From contig NDFF03000261.1 in NCBI GenBank assembly GCA_002150815.3, positions 1-36,969 of the forward strand: a stretch of 36,969 bases of DNA. The letters run 5' to 3'. The position numbers were made by a program, and so were the translations under genes. Position 1 is the stretch's first letter, and the number at the start of each line of letters is the position of its first letter. Of the stretch, positions 31,728-36,969 are shown in pieces. This DNA comes from Grammothele lineata (taxonomy: Eukaryota; Basidiomycota; Agaricomycetes; Polyporales; Polyporaceae). Below the pieces are notes generated by a model that worked only from the letters and a program-made list of their open reading frames with translations, was not told the DNA's origin and searched no databases.

Positions 31728-33882
31728 ATGGTCTTCCCCTCACCGTCATCGTCTTCCTCCGACGGCTCGGTTTCGCACCCACACGACGCGTCAGAACGTA
31801 CCCTCACCATTCTCTACGCGACAGAGACGGGAACTGCTCAAGATGTCGCCGACCGACTTGCGCGTCTCTGCAGGTGCCTCCACATACAGGCTCGCGTGCG
31901 CAATATGGACGCGTACCCACCAGTGAGTCCTCGTGCAAGTTTTCAACGATCCCGCCGGTATTCATACTGCAGCAGGCGGAACTAATCAACGAACATCTTG
32001 TGCTATTTGTTGTCTCCACAACTGGGTCCGGGAGCGAGCCGCGTGCCATGACACCACTATGGCAGATGCTTCTCCGCGCCGACTTGCCTGAAGACCTCTT
32101 CGAAGACCTCGCGTATGCCGTGTTCGGCCTCGGAGACAGCTCGTATGCGAAGTTCTGCTGGCCGGGAAAGCTGCTCAGCCGAAGGCTCGTGCAGCTCGGT
32201 GCGAGCGAACTTTGCCTTCGTGGTGAAGGAGACGAGCAACACCATTTAGGGTGAGTCATCTTCCGCGTATCGTGTCATCACGAGCAGGCAATCAATATAT
32301 GCAGGATCGAGGGTGCACTTAAACCGTGGATGGATGCCCTGTCTGCCGTTTTGCTACAAGTCTTCCCTTTAGAGCCTGGAGAAGAGATGGTGTCCCTGGA
32401 CAGCTTACCTCCCCCTCGTGTGACCATCGCCGATGCACCGCAGTCCTCCCTCGGCCAGAGAAAGGACCCACTGGTTACGGACAGAGAGTACCATACAGGG
32501 ACGTTGGTATGCAACCGTAGGATTACCGCCGACGGCTGGAATCAGGATGTGCGACATTTTGAGTTCGAGCTCGACGAAGACGTACAGTGAGTCCCCTTGT
32601 CTCGCCCTGAAGCGCTCGTTCTCAGTCGAATAGAAATCAGGTACGAGCCGGGAGACGTTGCAGTCATCCACCCCGAGGCGGTCCCAGCGGATGTGGAGTC
32701 GTTCCTCGCAAGCATTGGATACGCCAATACCGCCGACGATCCGATATCTATCACGCACCAGTTAGAAGGTAGGCTTACATCTCATGGCCTCTAGGTTGTG
32801 TCTGACCACGTCCTGTTAGATCAGTCGCTTCCTGACCACCTTCCGGATTCGACGAGTTTGCGAGAGATTTTCACGCGTTACGTCGACATCAACGCCGTGC
32901 CAAGACGCTCTTTCTTCGCTCTGTTGAAACATTTTACGCTGGACGAGATGGAGCGCGAAAAGCTGGACGAATTCCTCAGTGAGGACCCTGAGGCCGCGGT
33001 ATGTTGCCTGATATATATAATATATATGTACAACAGATGCTTACACAAGACCGTAGGATGAACTCTACGACTACTGCCAAAAACCACGACGGACGATCCG
33101 TGAAGTACTCGAGGAGTTCCGATCTGCGAAGATCCCTCGAGACTATGTATTCGACCTCTTCCCGCCTTTGCGGCCCCGACAATTCTCCATCGCGAGCTCC
33201 ATTAAGGTAGGACCTCCAGCTTTCATTCATGCGGATCCGCTGAGCTGCGCGTTAGGCACACCCACGTAGCATCCACCTCTGCATCGCTATCGTCACTTAC
33301 CGCACCATGCTCAAGATCCCCCGTCGTGGCGTCTGCACGACCTGGCTTGCCGGTCTGCAGCCCGGACACCAGCTCCGCATCGGGCTGCAAAAGGGGTTCA
33401 TCACGCTACCCAAAGATCCCGCGATCCCAGTGATTTGTATCGGACCCGGGACTGGCGTCGCGCCGATGCGCGCGGTCATCCAAGAGCGCGTGCGCGCGGG
33501 CATCGGCGCAGAGGGCAACACGCTCTACTTCGGGTGCCGCTCGGCAGCCAAGGACCATCACTACGACGCGGAGTGGGAATCGCTGGCGAAGGAGGGGAAG
33601 TTGGTCTACCGTGCGGCGTTCTCGCGCGATGGGTCAGAGGGGAAGGCGCGCACTTATGTGCAGGACCTGATGCGCGAAGACGCCGCGCGCATGTGGGAGC
33701 TGGTCGGGGAGAAGGGGGCGTGGGTGTACATCTCGGGGGCAGCGAACAAGATGCCCGCTGCTGTGCGTGCGGCGATTGAGCATGCGGTACAGGTACATGG
33801 AGGAAGGACGGAAGATGAGGCCAAAGAGTACGTTGCGAAGATGGAGAGGGATGGGCGGCTGGTGGAGGAGTGCTGGAGCTGA
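31728..33882 (+). CDS. TAH18: NADPH-dependent diflavin reductase TAH18 (NDOR1 type)
   Basis: Seven exons: 31728-31922, 31973-32250, 32305-32586, 32641-32768, 32820-32998, 33057-33206 and 33256-33882; 612 residues, close to the usual family length. TAH18 passes electrons from NADPH through FAD and FMN to Dre2 in cytosolic iron-sulfur cluster assembly. The N-terminal flavodoxin domain has YATETGTAQDVADRLA (residues 30-45), STTGSGSEP and FGLGDSSYAKFC. The FAD domain has the VPRRSFF motif (about 321-327) and RGVCTTWLAGL. The NADPH site has IGPGTGVAPMRA (from residue 466), YFGCR, AFSRD and YISGAANKMP, and the protein ends with Trp-Ser after VEEC. The start at 31728 is preferred to any upstream in-frame codon because it begins just before the flavodoxin domain and follows a stop-rich leader in other frames. 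Introns are 49-58 nt; the fifth is AT-rich (ATATATATAATATATATG). Confidence 0.94.
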
Positions 33883-34144
33883 TGCATGATCATGGTCCGA
33901 GTCTTTAGGGGCTTTCGATGCATGTGGTAGGGCTTTTAAGCCATCGTACCAAGTACTGTCGGAAATCGTCCAGCTTATCGCCCGCCGCCCACTCTAAGAA
34001 AGGAAATTCCCGCCCCGCTCCACCATCAAGCGCCCAAAACGAAACTCATGCGCCAGAGCCCCGAATGCAGTCTCCTTCCATCTCGCGTTGGCCTCATGGC
34101 ACGCGCCCATCTCTCCTCCCTTCCTCACCCTCCCAGCGTCCTCA

Positions 34145-35347
34145 ATGCCCTCCTGGTGGCCGTGGGGGTCCAAAACCCCGCCGCCGCCTCCCAGCCCTCT
34201 TGAAACGGTTTCCAAACTCCCCACCCTCGAAGAGAACGACACCATCGCCCAATTTGACGACTATGCGCGGTCGTACTCTCCACACATCCTCATCACGTCT
34301 ACCGCAGTAGTGACGGTTGCTGGAACCCTCGCAGCGATGCGTGTATATGTACGATACTTCCGGCGCATACCGCATGAAGGCTGGGTCACCCCGGACATGT
34401 TGAAGCAGAGGCGGTGGGTGAAGGGCTATGTGACCAGGTACGCATAAGACTGCCGTTGCCCCCGGAACTCTGTATGCTCACGCCCGAGACAGCGTTGGAG
34501 ATAGCGATGGGTTCAGGCTCTACCACACTCCTGGGCTCGGGTGGCGGTGGCCCTTCAAGTTCAGGAGCATACCCGTCGGGCGGCGTACGTGTTCTTCGCA
34601 AGTGGTCGCGCGAACAGATATATGGACTTGGAGCTTTTAGGTTCCTTAAAGGATCAAACTATCAGCATACGAATGAACGGCGTCGACGCGCCAGAGGTCA
34701 GTTTCGCCGAGGCGTCGAGTTCGGACGCGAAGCTGAACGGGAGAGCAGTTGGGTCACTATGGCAAATCCACGCAGCCTTATGCCGAGGATAGCCTAGCGT
34801 GGCTGAAGAGCCGCGTTGACCAGAAGTTCATATACTGCCAGCTCCTCCAGAAGGATCAATATGGCCGAGTTGTGCGTACATCTTGATGCCCTCCTTGTTC
34901 CCTTTCCGACCTCAAGTCTTACTTGCTTCATAGGTCGCCGCAGCTTATCTTAAGCCCCGTATCCTCCCCGCCTGGCTAGCAGCAGGGAAGCCTCTCTCCC
35001 TCGAGATGTGTCGTGAGGGATGGGCATGTGTATATGAACAGAGTGGTGCCGTCTATGGGGACCTGACTCTGGAGGACTACAAACGCGTAGAGAAGGAGGC
35101 GCAGTGAGTGCTCAGTACCCCGCAGCGCCGTATAGTTCGACGAGCTAACACAGGCAAACGTAGGGATGCTAGGCGCGGGATGTGGCAGAAGGGGGTTAAT
35201 ATCGACACACCTGCTGAGTACAAGCGTCGTCATCGCTCTCAAGAAGCAGTGGAGGATCCGGAGAACGCTGCAGGTGATGTCGCGGCGGACGAGAGCGTTC
35301 CTCTGGGCTTGTGGGGGCGGTTGAAGAGGTTGGTGACAAGGAGGTGA
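34145..35347 (+). CDS. LCL3: LCL3-type membrane-anchored staphylococcal-nuclease-like endonuclease, copy 1
   Basis: Six exons: 34145-34437, 34493-34584, 34641-34696, 34749-34871, 34934-35103 and 35164-35347; 305 residues. The N terminus is Pro/Trp-rich ([10 protein letters not shown]), then a single membrane helix ([18 protein letters not shown]) and the conserved [17 protein letters not shown]. The SNase domain follows: [36 protein letters not shown] (Arg, Asp and Glu of the active site all present) and KDQYGRV (the second catalytic Arg). [17 protein letters not shown] closes the fold, and a basic tail (RLKRLVTRR) ends the protein. Lcl3 proteins sit in a mitochondrial or ER membrane in yeasts; the substrate is poorly known. 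An upstream ATG at 34096 lies in another frame and overlaps the main start. A tandem copy follows 420 bases downstream. Confidence 0.9.
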
Positions 35348-35767
35348 TCAAACCATCCTGCGACTTGCGTCCCACGGAAGAAGGCGTTGTACATGGAACG
35401 CTGGCCTCTTGGTACAGCTCCTTAGTCTTGTATTATCCTGACATATCGTTTTTGAATGCCATTTTGTGGATTTGGATGGTCCTGGTACGACCGTGAATAC
35501 ATCTGAGCCTAGGACGTCGTTGTCCAGTCGGAGACGCTCGTATGTCTTCCCCGCTTGAAGCGAAACAGACGCTGGACGAGCTTCTGCTTCTTGCTCTCAT
35601 ATCGCGGTATACATCCAACACGTTCACTTCATAGAATCACCGCGACTGAAATACCCCGCCGCGAGGCCGCGTGTACATGCCGTTCCTTCCAAGATACTCC
35701 CTCGAGTCGGTCTCATGGCGCAGCTCTTTGCTCTCCTCCCTCCTGCACCGGTCACTTGACGTCCAAG
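35348..35767. other. spacer between tandem LCL3 copies
   Basis: The last ~55 bases before the second start (CTCATGGC..., CTCTCCTCCCTCC) resemble the same region of copy 1, so the duplication included the proximal leader. A 14-codon upstream open frame (35715-35759) ends eight bases before the main ATG. Confidence 0.6.
35715..35759 (+). CDS. short upstream open reading frame of LCL3 copy 2
   Basis: ATG GCG CAG ... ACT TGA, 14 codons, ending eight bases before the main ATG at 35768. An upstream ATG at the matching place exists in copy 1 (34096), but there the frame runs into the gene and overlaps the main start. It could reduce translation of the main frame. Expression is not shown by the sequence. 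Confidence 0.35.
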   Translation: MAQLFALLPPAPVT

Positions 35768-36969
35768 ATGCCATCCTGGTGGCCCTGGAGTTCTAGGGCC
35801 TCATCCCCGCCACCGCCGCCTCCGCCACCACCACCTCCTCTCCCCAGTCCTTTGGAAAAGCTTCTTAAGCTTCTTCCCCCAAACGTCAGCGAGGCATACG
35901 CCAACTATTCTCATCGTGCAGGTCCTATACCACCATCTCTCTTCTTTGTCGTTGGAGGAGCCTCTGGCGTGCTCGCCTATGGGGTGTATAGGCGATATTT
36001 TCGGCGCGTACCCAACGAGAAATGGGTTACCCCGGACATGCTGAAGGGCAGACGACGGTGGCACAAGGGATACGTGACCAAGTGAGGACGGAGTCACCTT
36101 TGCTATGCCGCCGAATGCCGACGTTTGCCAGAACTAACCATGACCGGGGTGCCGTGCAGGGTGGTCGATGGGGATGGTTTCAAATTCTACCATACGCCTG
36201 GTATAGGTTGGCGGTGGCCCTTCAAGTTCAGGACTATACCAAGTGCGTTTAGGTCGCTGTCTACAATTGTCTGGCAGGACTTGAAGAGCGGGAACTGGGA
36301 CACCCAGAGAACTTGAGTACTCATCAAACCATAAACATTCGTTTGTGTGCTGTTGATGCACCCGAAGTGAGCTACCTCGCCTGATGTGCACATGAATCAT
36401 ACTCAAGCAATTGCGACAGATGGCCTCGGGGAAGAGAGAGAGTCAGCCATTCGCTCAGCAGAGCATGGAGTATCTCGAAAGCCGTATTTTGAACCAGTTC
36501 ATATACTGCAAATTCATCAAAAAAGATGTATATGGGCGAGTCGTGAGTGTGTCGTCCCCTATACACTTTTCCTGAATGTCTCACTCTTGCACGCCAGGTA
36601 GCCGAGCCTTACTCGATGCCCCCTTTCCTACCCAGTTGGCTCGTGGCAGGAACGTTACTTACGCGTGATATTTGCCGTGAGGGCTGGGCATGCGTATACG
36701 AGAGAACGGACGCTGTCTACGGAAGCCTCACCAAGGATGATTATAAATTTGCAGAGGAGCAGGCACAGTAAGACGGTACTTATTTCTTTGGCGGATGTCA
36801 CGCTGATTTGTGACCGTGCATACTAGGGAGGAGCGATTAGGGATGTGGCAGAACGGGACGGACATCGAAAGGCCATGGCAATTCAGGGATCGGCTTAAAC
36901 GAGCTCAGAAGGCGCAGCCGGAATCCAAGTCATCCGACGAGGGTGTTGAAGAAGTTACGGCGGAGGACA
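35768..36969 (+). CDS. LCL3-type SNase-like endonuclease, copy 2 (cut by window edge)
   Basis: Exons: 35768-36081, 36160-36242, 36308-36366, 36420-36542, 36598-36767 and 36827 to the window end; about 307 residues seen, with no stop reached. All five introns are where copy 1 has them, and exons 4 and 5 have the same lengths (123 and 170 nt), which marks a tandem duplication. The N terminus has an expanded proline run (11 or more) before the membrane helix (LFFVVGGASGVLAYGVY), then RYFRRVPNEKWVTPDML. The SNase part has VVDGDGFKFYHTPGIGWRWP, IRLCAVDAPE, KDVYGRV and [10 protein letters not shown], so the catalytic Asp, Glu and both Arg are kept. After APE it reads MASGKRESQPFA where copy 1 has [12 protein letters not shown], so the loop has diverged. 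The C-terminal tail is acidic (DEGVEEVTAED), unlike the basic tail of copy 1. Confidence 0.87.

Noticed and set aside
33010..33029. AT-rich palindrome ATATATATAATATATAT
   Set aside because: Lies inside a TAH18 intron and is simple sequence; no evidence of a functional site.

Overview
This 37-kb window looks like nuclear DNA of an agaricomycete (mushroom-forming basidiomycete). I lean towards Polyporales, but that is recognition from gene families and not a measurement. The reasons are dense genes on both strands, almost every gene broken by 42-78-nt GT..AG introns, GC-rich codon use, a cluster of BTB/POZ paralogues of the kind expanded in polypores, and a basidiomycete-type sesquiterpene synthase. 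Most gene models below were built by joining exons by hand. They were kept when the reading frame, splice phase and conserved family motifs all agreed.

Layout. 0-2.6 kb: one hypothetical membrane protein on the minus strand with a retained or alternative intron. 2.6-7.6 kb: three BTB/POZ paralogues (minus, minus, plus). The last two are head to head, and a 338-bp MITE-like element with 52-bp terminal inverted repeats sits between them. 7.6-9.4 kb: no gene seen. 9.4-10.1 kb: small NTF2-like hypothetical protein with a TATA box. 10.3-12.0 kb: F-box protein (minus). 13.1-14.9 kb: nine-exon class I terpene synthase (minus) whose NSE metal-binding motif is split by an 18-nt microexon. 14.9-17.9 kb: 3 kb with no convincing gene. 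17.9-21.3 kb: F-box/WD40 protein with C-terminal ubiquitin-interacting motifs (minus). 21.7-22.3 kb: ARPC5, the p16 subunit of the Arp2/3 complex (minus). 23.1-25.9 kb: two convergent paralogues with a gag-like helical N-terminal domain, a disordered linker and a Gly/Ala-rich hydrophobic tail. 26.6-27.6 kb: a fourth BTB protein. 28.0-29.2 kb: a multipass membrane protein (DUF7702-like). 30.0-31.5 kb: an RluA-type RNA pseudouridine synthase, divergent from the diflavin reductase TAH18 (31.7-33.9 kb). 34.1 kb to the end: two tandem copies of an LCL3-type membrane-anchored staphylococcal-nuclease-like endonuclease, the second cut by the window edge.

How the genes relate. Four BTB proteins and two F-box proteins suggest a local concentration of substrate adaptors for cullin-RING ubiquitin ligases. 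ARPC5, TAH18, the pseudouridine synthase and LCL3 are housekeeping genes (actin nucleation, cytosolic Fe-S assembly, rRNA modification, nuclease). The terpene synthase stands alone: I see no P450 or other tailoring enzyme beside it. The items most worth a second look are the gag-like paralogue pair, the MITE with its array of short CATATTCCGG-type motifs between two BTB genes, the microexon and hydrophobic tail of the terpene synthase, and the intron-retention switch in the first gene.
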